Shown here: one piece after another, positions 1 to 6,490 of the stretch | Position numbering within the stretch: the first letter of the stretch is position 1 | Layout of the letters: each line of letters opens with the position of its first letter | NCBI GenBank assembly: GCA_030629925.1 | Contig: DAOVOB010000001.1 | Location: forward strand, 1-22,506 | Direction of reading: 5' to 3' | Source of the DNA: Fidelibacterota bacterium | Lineage (GTDB): Bacteria; Fidelibacterota; Fidelibacteria; Fidelibacterales; Fidelibacteraceae | DNA length: 22,506 bases | The notes under the pieces: generated by a model | The model's input: the letters and a program-made list of their open reading frames with translations, nothing else | Told to the model about the DNA's origin: nothing | The model's database searches: none | Position numbers and translations under genes: made by a program

Positions 1-382
1 TAAAACATTCTTTTTCAAGAATTCCAACTGCCTCTCGCATATACCCATTTCCGGTAGCTTTTTCTGCCAGCCAATATCCGAACTCACCACTGCGGTTTCC
101 TTTGGATATATCAAAAACCTGAATATTGCCGATATAGGTATTTTGATCTTTGATAAAAATCCCGTATTCCACTCGGTCACCGGCTTCGGTCTTGGGCTCT
201 TTATCTTTCAAATATTTCAAGCAACTTTCGATCGAATCATCGTTCTTTTCCCATGGAGCAAATGGACGAAGGTACTCGCGACATTCATCCACAGCATTAA
301 AAATAGCTTCCGCCATCTCCTGCGTCGGTCGTGTCTGTCGCAAAACTAATCGTTTTCCTTGCAATTCCTCTTTGAATTCCAT
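1..382 (-). CDS. GNAT family N-acetyltransferase, C-terminus cut by window edge
   Basis: The reverse strand reads from an ATG at 382 to the window edge with no stop, giving 127 residues of an incomplete protein. It begins MEFKEELQGKRLVLRQTRPT, the usual opening of RimJ/RimL-type acetyltransferases. Later come YGIFIKDQNTYIGNIQVFDI (about residues 73-92) and GEFGYWLAEKATGNGYMREA (about 99-118), which match the beta4 strand and the acetyl-CoA-binding motif A (G-Y-W-L then G-x-G-Y-M-x-E-A). The family transfers an acetyl group from acetyl-CoA to an amine, often a protein N-terminus or a small molecule; the substrate cannot be read here. The start is supported by a purine-rich AAGGGATAAGA just upstream. 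The gene lies tail-to-head with the cysteine-cluster gene, same strand, 89 bases apart. Confidence 0.85.
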   Translation of the reverse strand, partial: MEFKEELQGKRLVLRQTRPTQEMAEAIFNAVDECREYLRPFAPWEKNDDSIESCLKYLKDKEPKTEAGDRVEYGIFIKDQNTYIGNIQVFDISKGNRSGEFGYWLAEKATGNGYMREAVGILEKECF

Positions 383-471
383 TCTTATCCCTTGATTCTT
401 GGATATTGTTTCTTGTATCTTGTATTTCAGTGGTTCCTTATTTATTAATAATGGGATTATCAGAAGCGACC

Positions 472-747
472 CTACAGGTTCGATGTGAATTTTTCCAGAT
501 CATCGAGATTTTTAAAAGCTTCTTCATTTGTTCTGCCGCAACATATTGGGTCGAATTTAAAATTTCTGCAAACCGACGGAAAAGTAGGCCCGTCATGGAT
601 AATGCAATAATTGTTTTTATCCAAATTCACACAGCGCATCCCGGCAGGTTTTCCTTCAGGCATCCCCGGTAAAGGCGATGTGATCGAGATCACTACGCAG
701 CATGCTCCGCAACCTTTTCGGCATTGATTGATATTTAAAGAAGTCAT
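472..747 (-). CDS. YkgJ-family cysteine-cluster protein
   Basis: A 91-residue protein starting at ATG 747. The frame stays open upstream to 882, but the extra N-terminus is not family-like, so the inner start is preferred. Nine cysteines are present at 9, 13, 16, 17, 39, 48, 60, 69 and 70. They include the C-x3-C-x2-CC signature (CRKGCGACC) and the segment PGMPEGKPAGMRC, both typical of the YkgJ family (formerly UPF0153). These proteins are thought to bind a metal, zinc or an iron-sulfur cluster, but their biochemical role is not established. A TATAAT hexamer lies on the same strand about 15 bases upstream of the ATG (766 to 761), so the leader may be very short; no good -35 was seen. It sits between the acetyltransferase and the broken S9 peptidase, all on the - strand. 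Confidence 0.85.
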   Translation of the reverse strand: MTSLNINQCRKGCGACCVVISITSPLPGMPEGKPAGMRCVNLDKNNYCIIHDGPTFPSVCRNFKFDPICCGRTNEEAFKNLDDLEKFTSNL

Positions 748-953
748 AAACTCAATTAATATTATAAGTGGAGGCGTTTTCTTGAATTTATTTATGATAT
801 AATGAATTATACATATTTTTGAGTGAAATAAAAAAGAAGTTTTTTGTGAAGATAGCCGGTGACCGGTATAAGTAAGGAACAAATAATTTTATTAAAAATT
901 CAACCCGTGTTGTATAGTAATTCCAGCATGCAAAAAGGTACATTCATGCGATA

Positions 954-3365
954 TTACCTGTTCTTAACGTATTTTTCCAGCCACTGATCTTGTTCCCATA
1001 GGAGATGAAAGATACTTTCTTTTGCTCTGTATCCATGACTTTCTTTCGGTAACATGACCAGTCTTACAGTAGCTCCCAATCCCTTTAAAGCATTAAAATA
1101 TCGCTGGCTTTGTAATGGGTAAGTCCCGGAATTATTGTCTGCCTCACCATGTACAAGAAGCAAGGGAGTTTTCATTTTATCGGCATGCATAAAAGGTGAC
1201 ATATTATAATACACCTCTGGAGCTTCCCAGTATGTACGTTCTTCACTTTGAAAGCCAAAAGGCGTTAGTGTTCTGTTGTAGGCACCGCTTCTTGCGATCC
1301 CCGCGGCAAAAAGGTCGGAATGGGCCAACAAGTTGGCAACCATGAATGCGCCATAACTATGTCCGCCGACTGCCACTCTGTTTCTGTCGATATATCCTAA
1401 TTTATCTACGGCATCAATGGCAGCTTTTGCATTAGCGATCAACTGACTTCTGAAGGTCTCGTTTGGCTCAGCATCACCTTCACCCACGATAGGGAATGCG
1501 GCGTCATCCAAAATTACGTAACCTTTGTTCACCCAATGGATAGGAGATGCCCAATGCGGGTACGTGAACTCATTAGGGTTTTGTGTATTCTGTGAAGCAG
1601 AGGATTTATCCTTGTACTCCCTTGGGTATGCCCATAATATCATCGGCATTTTTTCTTTTTTATTTTCATCATAGCCTACCGGAAGATATAGAGTACCCGA
1701 TAGTTCTAAGCCATCTTCACGCTGATAGGTGATCACTTCTTTATGTACATTCTGAATACTCTTGAAGGGATTTTCAAAAAAAGTAAGCTGCTTTAATTTA
1801 TTGTTCTTTAAATTTTTAAAGTAGTAATTCGGATACTCATTTTTGGATTCAATTCTCACTGGAATTTGATTTTTTTTCGGATCATATTGCCTGAGATCTT
1901 CCAATTTATCGGAGTAGGTTGATTGATAGAGGCGTTCTTTTTCTTGCGTTTTTAAATTCATTTTATCAATAAATGGAAATTGTCCTTTCTCAGAAAATCC
2001 CTCGCCGATCAGAAAAGCAGTATTCCCTTCAAGGGATAACACATAACTACCCATATCATTTCTTCTGCTAACGAAATCTCCCGGATCGCTGTAGTGGTCC
2101 TGGGTGTTTCGATCCGAGATGATCACTTGATTTTCTAAACTATTGGATGGATCAAAAACATAGGTTTTGGTATTTCTATTATTCCACCAATAATCATAGG
2201 CGATCGCAATGTTATCATTACCCCATTCAATACCCGCAAATCGGTTGACGGTTTTTAGAATACTTTTTGGATTACCGGCGAAAGGAGCTTCCAGTAGAAA
2301 TATTTCATCACGATACTCCACTTTTTTTGCCGGATCGCCATTATCACGTGCTTCGACATATACCAATGTTGACGGTTTGTCACTACGCCAACTCAAATTT
2401 CTTCGTCCTGTTCTTACAGCCATAAAGCCTTTGGGAAGGTCTTCAATTAATGGTACTGTTAAAATGGTTTTTACTTTTTTTGCTTCCCTGGTATAAATCG
2501 TGGTTCTTGACGGAAAACGATCATAGGGTACCAAATAAGAAAATGGTTTTTCAAGTGTACTTAGCATTACATAATCGCCATTGGGTGAAAAGCTGATATT
2601 TCCATACATTGCAGTATCAAGCCATTTAATCAGAGTACCATTAAGCGATACCTTGTAGATCTCAGAGGATGCCAATTGTTCAAAGTTGTGCTCATCTGTT
2701 TTGCTTTTCAAAAGATCCTGATAGGTTGGGTTTTGTGCTTTTTTACCTTCACTGAGTGAAACGGTTGGGCCTGTAGGAATTACTTTATTATTATCATATA
2801 GATCTTTTCTTTCCTTGGAAATAAATTTCACCAATAAGGCTCGACTATCTTCAAACCAATTGGCCACATCCCCCATATTGGCATTGATATTGGCCTCTGT
2901 CAGTTTTGTAAGCACAGCATTTTGCAGGTCCAATACCTATAATTCAACACCAAGCAGTGTTGTGTTGGTTAAGGCGATTTTTTTCTGATCGGGCGACCAG
3001 GTAAAATTGGCAAAACGCGGATCTTCCGGCAAGCCCTTCACCGGTTTTATTGAAGCATTATTTTTCTTGATATTTTTTATTTTTATATCATTGTAATAGT
3101 TCGTTCTACTGCCAATATTTGTCTTGGGATTAATTCGTAAGCCGCCCAAGCGAAGTTCACCTTCCGATAGTTCCGCGATAGTTTTATACGTATCTCGATA
3201 AAGTAAAACCATATACTCTTTATTATCATCTATCAGAACAGAGGGAGCACGCTGTACATCTACAAGATCCAGAATATCTTGAGGCGGTTTTTGATATGTT
3301 AGATTCTCTTGTGCGTTTGCAATTACAAAAAGTAAAATCAATACTAAATAAATTAATCGTTTCAT
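954..3365 (-). pseudogene. Secreted S9 (prolyl oligopeptidase) family peptidase interrupted by an in-frame amber stop
   Basis: Two same-frame reading frames form one 803-codon gene split by a single TAG at 2939-2937. The N-terminal 142 residues carry a signal peptide (MKRLIYLVLILLFVIANAQ) and the start of a beta-propeller-like region, ending ...LTNTTLLGVEL. After the TAG the frame continues VLDLQNAVLTKL. Close relatives, from memory, read ELW followed by a hydrophobic pair and D at this point, so a TGG to TAG change is the simplest explanation. The remainder contains the propeller and a C-terminal alpha/beta-hydrolase domain with an intact catalytic triad: Ser in GGHSYGAF (about residue 670 of the full frame), Asp in HGEADNNSG (about 743) and His in KESHGY (about 777). 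The family cleaves peptides in the periplasm or outside the cell. The downstream 659 codons could in principle restart at TTG 2933, but that product would lack a signal peptide. Alternatives to a true pseudogene are a sequencing error or a recent polymorphism. Full length matches the family's roughly 800 residues. Confidence 0.85.
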
Positions 3366-3426
3366 ACTTGGGCCCTTTTTTATTTACAGGTATGTAAGGT
3401 ACATCTCAATATTATTACATCATAGT

Positions 3427-3453
3427 GTGATTTTCAGATTATTTATTGGTGAG
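3427..3453 (+). repeat. Dispersed intergenic repeat, copy 1
   Basis: The 27-base stretch GTGATTTTCAG...TTATTGGTGAG recurs at 5157-5183 with two mismatches. It also occurs in split form at 5256-5270 plus 5304-5315. All copies lie in spacers, on the same strand. Function is unknown; it looks like a remnant of a dispersed non-coding repeat. Confidence 0.6.
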
Positions 3454-3473
3454 GAGTTGAGTTGTTGAGAGGT

Positions 3474-3506
3474 CGAGAAAAAAGAGAGACGCAACATGTT
3501 GCGTCT
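3474..3506 (-). terminator. Palindromic hairpin with T-run, likely terminator of the TPR gene (REP-like)
   Basis: Bases 3487-3506 are a perfect 20-base palindrome, AGACGCAACATGTTGCGTCT. Read on the - strand it is followed by CTC and a run of six T (3483-3478), the form of a Rho-independent terminator. It is 49 bases beyond the stop of the TPR gene, which is read in that direction. The GAGACGCAAC-type palindrome also resembles REP-like elements dispersed in many genomes, so the two readings may both be true. Confidence 0.65.
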
Positions 3507-3554
3507 GTACGGCTAATGGTTTTATCTATGGGGTATAGGTGTTGTTAATAGCAG

Positions 3555-4841
3555 TTAATTCTTTATTCTTTCTAATTTCATTTCAAATATTTTTTCATGA
3601 TTGGGAGAAAATCCAATTGTCAAGTGTTGTTTAAATAAAGAAATGAGTTCTTCAAGTTTTTCTGTTTTATTATTATTCTTGTAATATTCAGCAAGCTCTA
3701 AAAAAGTATAATAATAGTTATAAATAATTCTTGAAATTCTGGGAATATCATTTTCTTTAATAGTAGAATAATCCTTAAAATTTTCACTTTGCAAAAGTTG
3801 CTGGATTTTATGATAATTGTTTTCATATTCGGTTTTCTCTGTCTGAACCGGTAATAATTCTGAAACCAATCCACAATTCCGAAAAAATGAATCTAATCCA
3901 CCATAAAACAGATGACTTGCCATATTTGAAAAATAAATTGGCCTATTGGAAAAATTATCTTCAACAATTTGCAACAGCATTGCACGTTGCGGACTCAGAT
4001 ATGTTCTTTTCTTTACTTTTTCTCCGGCAATTTTGGAGTGTTTTCTCATTGAAAATAAATCGGGTTCTATTTTCCATTGCATTTTATAATTTTCATCAAG
4101 TTCGTATTTTTTCTTCAATTTTTCTGATACCGGGATTGCAACTGTGGTTGTATCCCATTTAAAAGGATGAATGTCCATTATTTGTTCTTCAGTCAAATTT
4201 ATTGATATTTTTCTTATGCCGTTTTTAAGTCCTTTTTTCAAGAAATTCACATACCAGGGTCTGTTTATGTTTGCAATTGGTATAATAGTAATATCTGTTC
4301 TAAATTTTTCATGTAGTTGAAGGTACGAACAAACATCAAAATCCGCATTTCCGGCAGTAAACAAAATTGCATTTTTATCACAAGGTATCAGCATATTTCT
4401 ACCAAATTCGAGCAGCCAATCCGGATATGCGCCTTTTTTATAAGCAAGTTTGTAAAAATATTTTAGTTGTTTTAAATCATCATTTTGCATTGATATAAAA
4501 GCATTTTCACTGCACTCTGCTCCGTAAAAATACTTTGCATCCCCGTAATTGGGGTTTAATTCTATTGCTTTATCGAGGTATTCAAAAATCTTTTCTGAGT
4601 ATGAAAAATCATATCCTCTTAATGGGCGACTGTCATAGGCCCGATAGTGGTTGAAAAATCCCAAATAGTAATAGATCTCAGCATCATCGGGAGATATTTT
4701 TACTGCCTGTTCAAGCAGATCAATTGCCTCGTTATAGTGCTCTTTTTTAAATTTTTCTAATGCTTTTTCTTTTAAGGTATTTTCCTGAGCAAATAACCCC
4801 GAGAAGGAAAATATCAGTACCAATATTAGAATTCTTTTCAT
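3555..4841 (-). CDS. Secreted TPR protein with a DUF2723-like C-terminal region
   Basis: A 428-residue protein with a signal peptide (MKRILILVLIFSFSGLFAQ), so it is probably periplasmic or exported. Residues about 22-125 carry tetratricopeptide repeats, for example YNEAIDLLEQAVKISPDDAE and a second unit ending YLDKAIELNPNYGDAK. The middle reads AILFTAGNADFDVCSYLQLH, then ITIIPIANINRPWYVNFLKK, and later NRPIYFSN. In my recollection this pattern (a hydrophobic stretch then G-D/N-x-D, a requirement for W-Y, then R-P-I-Y-F) matches the soluble C-terminal part of DUF2723 (TMEM260-like) membrane proteins, but the multi-helix membrane domain of that family is absent. The start is set by a strong Shine-Dalgarno GGAGG at 4850-4846. 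Role unknown. It lies upstream of the S9 peptidase on the same strand, separated by about 190 bases with a likely terminator, so they are probably separate transcripts. Confidence 0.75.
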   Translation of the reverse strand: MKRILILVLIFSFSGLFAQENTLKEKALEKFKKEHYNEAIDLLEQAVKISPDDAEIYYYLGFFNHYRAYDSRPLRGYDFSYSEKIFEYLDKAIELNPNYGDAKYFYGAECSENAFISMQNDDLKQLKYFYKLAYKKGAYPDWLLEFGRNMLIPCDKNAILFTAGNADFDVCSYLQLHEKFRTDITIIPIANINRPWYVNFLKKGLKNGIRKISINLTEEQIMDIHPFKWDTTTVAIPVSEKLKKKYELDENYKMQWKIEPDLFSMRKHSKIAGEKVKKRTYLSPQRAMLLQIVEDNFSNRPIYFSNMASHLFYGGLDSFFRNCGLVSELLPVQTEKTEYENNYHKIQQLLQSENFKDYSTIKENDIPRISRIIYNYYYTFLELAEYYKNNNKTEKLEELISLFKQHLTIGFSPNHEKIFEMKLERIKN

Positions 4842-4895
4842 GTAGCCTCCTTTTATTGCCGATTACGTTTGGTGTAAATTATATTTTAATGCAAT

Positions 4896-5057
4896 TTACT
4901 TATTTATTATTCGTTGGCCGTATTTATCAATTTTACAACCACAGTTTTGGCAAGTCCAACCTCCCCACATCACTTCTTTTATTCCCTTGGGAATTCTAAA
5001 TTTCGGCTGCGTCTTTCCGCAATTCGGACAATTTGTTTTTTTAGATTTATTCCCCAT
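4896..5057 (-). CDS. Small zinc-ribbon protein (53 residues)
   Basis: The reverse strand from ATG 5057 encodes 53 residues. Two cysteine knuckles, CPNCG (residues 10-14) and CQNCGC (36-41), are separated by 21 residues including RIPKGIKEVMWGGWTC. This is the layout of a single treble-clef or zinc-ribbon fold with four metal-binding cysteines (10, 13, 36 and 39). Small proteins of this type, with WGGWTC before the second knuckle, occur as hypothetical proteins in other bacteria; the function is not known to me. There is no clear Shine-Dalgarno site, which lowers confidence in the exact start, but the dense motif content argues that the gene is real. A perfect CRP/FNR-type palindrome lies about 66 bases upstream of its start. 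The TPR gene follows downstream on the same strand, its start 54 bases beyond this gene's stop. Confidence 0.75.
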   Translation of the reverse strand: MGNKSKKTNCPNCGKTQPKFRIPKGIKEVMWGGWTCQNCGCKIDKYGQRIINK

Positions 5058-5122
5058 TTAGATTTAATATTTTTCATTTTTCTGTTCTTGGATCATGATA
5101 TTTCATAATATTTCTTAAAAAA

Positions 5123-5138
5123 TGTGACGTATGTCACA
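5123..5138. promoter_or_regulatory. CRP/FNR-family operator, upstream of zinc-ribbon gene
   Basis: TGTGACGTATGTCACA fits the CRP consensus TGTGA-N6-TCACA with both half-sites perfect. It lies 66-81 bases upstream of the divergently read zinc-ribbon start, a plausible place for an activator. No regulator gene is in the window, so the link to a CRP/FNR homologue is inferred. Confidence 0.6.
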
Positions 5139-5156
5139 ATGTTATTATATTATTTT

Positions 5157-5183
5157 GAGATTTTCAAATTATTTATTGGTGAG
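5157..5183 (+). repeat. Dispersed intergenic repeat, copy 2
   Basis: GAGATTTTCAA...TTATTGGTGAG differs from the copy at 3427-3453 at two of 27 positions. Both copies are followed by GTTG-rich sequence. Confidence 0.6.
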
Positions 5184-5255
5184 TTGTTGATCCGTCTTCG
5201 AAAGTTACGATGTGACTACGCCTCCGAAAACTCCAAATTTATGTCCACTTTTACT

Positions 5256-5315
5256 GTGATTTTCAGATTTACCGTTTGCCATATTTTATCTCCTCTAAGA
5301 GGTATTTATTGGTGA
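5256..5315 (+). repeat. Dispersed intergenic repeat, copy 3, split by a 33-base insert
   Basis: GTGATTTTCAGATTT (5256-5270) and ATTTATTGGTGA (5304-5315) are the two halves of the same repeat. They are separated by 33 bases that contain the palindrome CCTCTAAGAGG. The copies at 3427 and 5157 may be deleted versions, or this one may carry an insertion. Confidence 0.5.
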
Positions 5316-5373
5316 TTAATTCATGATGAAGTTTAATTATACGATTTTTTGCGAAAAAGGGAAATGATTTTTA

Positions 5374-5424
5374 GGATGATGGATATGGATTATGGATGTG
5401 GATGGTGGATGAGGGATTATGAAT
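5374..5424. repeat. Left inverted-repeat arm of the four-helix-bundle element
   Basis: This arm is a run of GGATGATGGATATGGATTAT and similar GGAT/ATGG units. The reverse complement of the right arm (from 5806 down) begins GGATGATGGATAAAATGATG. The two arms are therefore imperfect inverted repeats around the gene at 5417-5779. The gene's stop codon falls inside this arm. Confidence 0.6.
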
Positions 5425-5779
5425 TTTGTTTTGTTGTTAGAATTGAAGATTTTAGCATTTTTAAGATTGATGTAACTTTGGGTATCATATAATCAAATTC
5501 TTTTTTAGTCAGATATTTATTCTCGTACATCAATTCAAGCCAAAAAATATTTTCATCACATTCTTTTTGAGCAATTGCCAATTTATGTATAAAATCGGCT
5601 CTGCTTTCAGCATTCTGTGCTTCTCTAACATTTGCTCCCACACTTGTACCACAACGTAACAATTGTTTGCTCATTATATATTCTTTTTTTGTTTTGATCA
5701 ATTTTGTATAGAGCTTAACAATTAACGAAGCATAATCATAACTCAGATCCAGTAATTCATTTTTTTTCTTATTCATCAT
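5417..5779 (-). CDS. Four-helix-bundle protein, 23S rRNA intervening-sequence (IVP) family
   Basis: A 120-residue protein, a typical length for the TIGR02436/S23 ribosomal four-helix-bundle family. The family signature is clear: CGTSVGANVREAQNAESRAD (residues 43-62), then FIHKLAIAQKECDENIFWLE and a final helix EFDYMIPKVTSILKMLKSSI. These small helical proteins are encoded in 23S rRNA intervening sequences in some bacteria and are also related to the Avd accessory protein of diversity-generating retroelements; here there is no rRNA or reverse transcriptase nearby. Their function is poorly known. The start may be at either of two adjacent ATGs (5779 or 5776). The gene is framed by inverted repeats and sits alone between the zinc-ribbon gene and mraZ, which suggests a small mobile or formerly mobile unit. 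Confidence 0.88.
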   Translation of the reverse strand: MMNKKKNELLDLSYDYASLIVKLYTKLIKTKKEYIMSKQLLRCGTSVGANVREAQNAESRADFIHKLAIAQKECDENIFWLELMYENKYLTKKEFDYMIPKVTSILKMLKSSILTTKQNS

Positions 5780-5841
5780 TCAACATCCATCATTTTATCC
5801 ATCATCCATAATTCATAATTCATAATTCATAATTCATAATT
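5777..5841. repeat. Right arm of the element, with a five-copy CATAATT tandem repeat
   Basis: Bases 5777-5806 carry CATC/ATCC units that mirror the left arm at 5374-5424. They run straight into five perfect tandem copies of the heptamer CATAATT (5807-5841). Similar ATTCATAATT strings flank the inverted repeats after ftsZ (22129-22137). Confidence 0.7.
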
Positions 5842-5891
5842 ACACCAAAATTAATCCTTTAATCATTTCAAAACCATAACAAATCCCAGAA

Positions 5892-5907
5892 TGTGATAGC
5901 GATCACA
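5892..5907. promoter_or_regulatory. CRP/FNR-family operator upstream of mraZ
   Basis: TGTGATAGCGATCACA matches TGTGA-N6-TCACA with both half-sites perfect. It ends 107 bases before the mraZ start and is centred about 68 bases before the transcription start predicted from the promoter at 5931-5961. That is near the usual range for activator sites upstream of the polymerase. It is the second perfect site of this type in under 800 bases. Confidence 0.6.
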
Positions 5908-5930
5908 ATTACCTTCTTAGTAAATACTTC

Positions 5931-5961
5931 TTGCATACTTGTGGGGCATTATGTAGATTTG
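5931..5961 (+). promoter_or_regulatory. Probable mraZ/dcw promoter, Bacteroidetes-like
   Basis: TAGATTTG at 5954-5961 matches the Bacteroidetes -7 element TAnnTTTG exactly. A TTG at 5931-5933 lies 20 bases upstream, within the spacing known for the -33 element. The same stretch can also be read as a weak sigma-70 pair (TTGCAT and TAGATT, 17 bases apart). It overlaps the TGGG array, as expected for an autorepressed promoter. Confidence 0.5.
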
Positions 5962-5976
5962 TGGGAGATTATGGGT
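5942..5976 (+). promoter_or_regulatory. MraZ-binding box: TGGG repeats at 10-base spacing
   Basis: TGGG occurs at 5942, 5962 and 5972, with a degenerate TGTA at 5952, giving four units in perfect 10-base phase. MraZ is known to bind TGGG-type direct repeats separated by about five bases upstream of its own gene and to repress the dcw cluster in E. coli. The array lies 39-73 bases upstream of the mraZ start and overlaps the promoter-like element. Confidence 0.7.
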
Positions 5977-6014
5977 TATTACACCCAATCCAGAGGTAAT
6001 AAGGAATAGGTAGA

Positions 6015-6482
6015 GTGGGTTATTCAGACTATACAGGTAAATTCGATTACTCGGTTGACATGAAGCATCGTGTCAATATACCTTCGCAATTCAGGAAGGT
6101 TATGGCCGAGGAAAATGTTACTGAAGTAGTCATTTCTAAAGGTATTGATTCTGATCACATTGATGTATATCCCTTGCCAAAGTGGATAACGATACGTGAC
6201 AGATTAACTGCCTCGATGCAATTGGCAAATCGGACACACCGGAACTTCTTGCGTCATTTCACCCAGAATGCAACTCATTGCAATCTGGACAGCCAGGGTC
6301 GTATTATGTTGACTCCCCGTCTTATGGAGATCGCTGGTATCAAAGATGGAGGCACTGTCTCCATTATAGGTATCATGGACTTTATGGAAATTTGGGACCC
6401 TGAGGAATTAAGGAAACACGAAGAAAACACCCCACTTACAGACAAAGATTTTGAGAAGCTTGAACAATTGCCATTAATCTGA
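6015..6482 (+). CDS. mraZ: Transcriptional regulator MraZ
   Basis: A 155-residue protein that opens the dcw cluster, slightly longer than the usual 140-150. It has two tandem MraZ/AbrB-like half-domains. The first carries SVDMKHRVNIPSQFR (about residues 13-27), the second LDSQGRIMLTPRLMEIAG (about 92-109); each has the D-x3-R loop used for DNA contact. MraZ forms an oligomeric ring and binds TGGG repeats before its own gene; such repeats are present at 5942-5976, so autoregulation is likely. The start is GTG 6015, preceded by AAGGA at 6001-6005. Its stop overlaps the Shine-Dalgarno site of rsmH, so the two are translated in tandem. Confidence 0.95.
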   Translation: MGYSDYTGKFDYSVDMKHRVNIPSQFRKVMAEENVTEVVISKGIDSDHIDVYPLPKWITIRDRLTASMQLANRTHRNFLRHFTQNATHCNLDSQGRIMLTPRLMEIAGIKDGGTVSIIGIMDFMEIWDPEELRKHEENTPLTDKDFEKLEQLPLI

Positions 6483-6490
6483 GGGTGATT

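Larger units (their letters stand above)
5058..5416. other. Gene-free spacer with regulatory and repeat sequences
   Basis: I see no credible gene in these 359 bases; the short open frames here have no recognisable motif. The spacer holds the CRP-type palindrome at 5123-5138, two copies of the dispersed repeat, a small 11-base palindrome CCTCTAAGAGG (5292-5302), and the left inverted-repeat arm of the four-helix-bundle element (5374-5424). The stretch around 5191-5233 (CCGTCTTCGAAAGTTACG and after) resembles degenerate CTTCG/CGAAG repeats common in uncultured bacterial genomes. Confidence 0.6.

Noticed and set aside
143..672. Overlapping + strand open frames at the left end
   Set aside because: They are antisense to the acetyltransferase and cysteine-cluster genes and have no recognisable motifs.
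679..694. A third CRP-like palindrome, TGTGATCGAGATCACT
   Set aside because: It has one mismatch and lies within the coding sequence of the cysteine-cluster gene, where the bases are explained by conserved codons; not counted as an operator.
954..2933. The 659-codon frame as a separate intact peptidase gene starting at TTG 2933
   Set aside because: It would lack the signal peptide and start of the propeller, which lie in the same frame just upstream of the TAG.
2937..2939. Amber codon reassignment (TAG as a sense codon) in this organism
   Set aside because: murE and ftsA end naturally at TAG at the expected family length, so TAG is a working stop.
5417..5779. Avd accessory gene of a diversity-generating retroelement
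   Set aside because: The protein family is related, but no reverse transcriptase, template repeat or variable repeat is seen in the window.
5807..5841. Tandem CATAATT repeats as a CRISPR array
   Set aside because: The units are seven bases with no spacers and no cas genes nearby; it is a simple tandem repeat.
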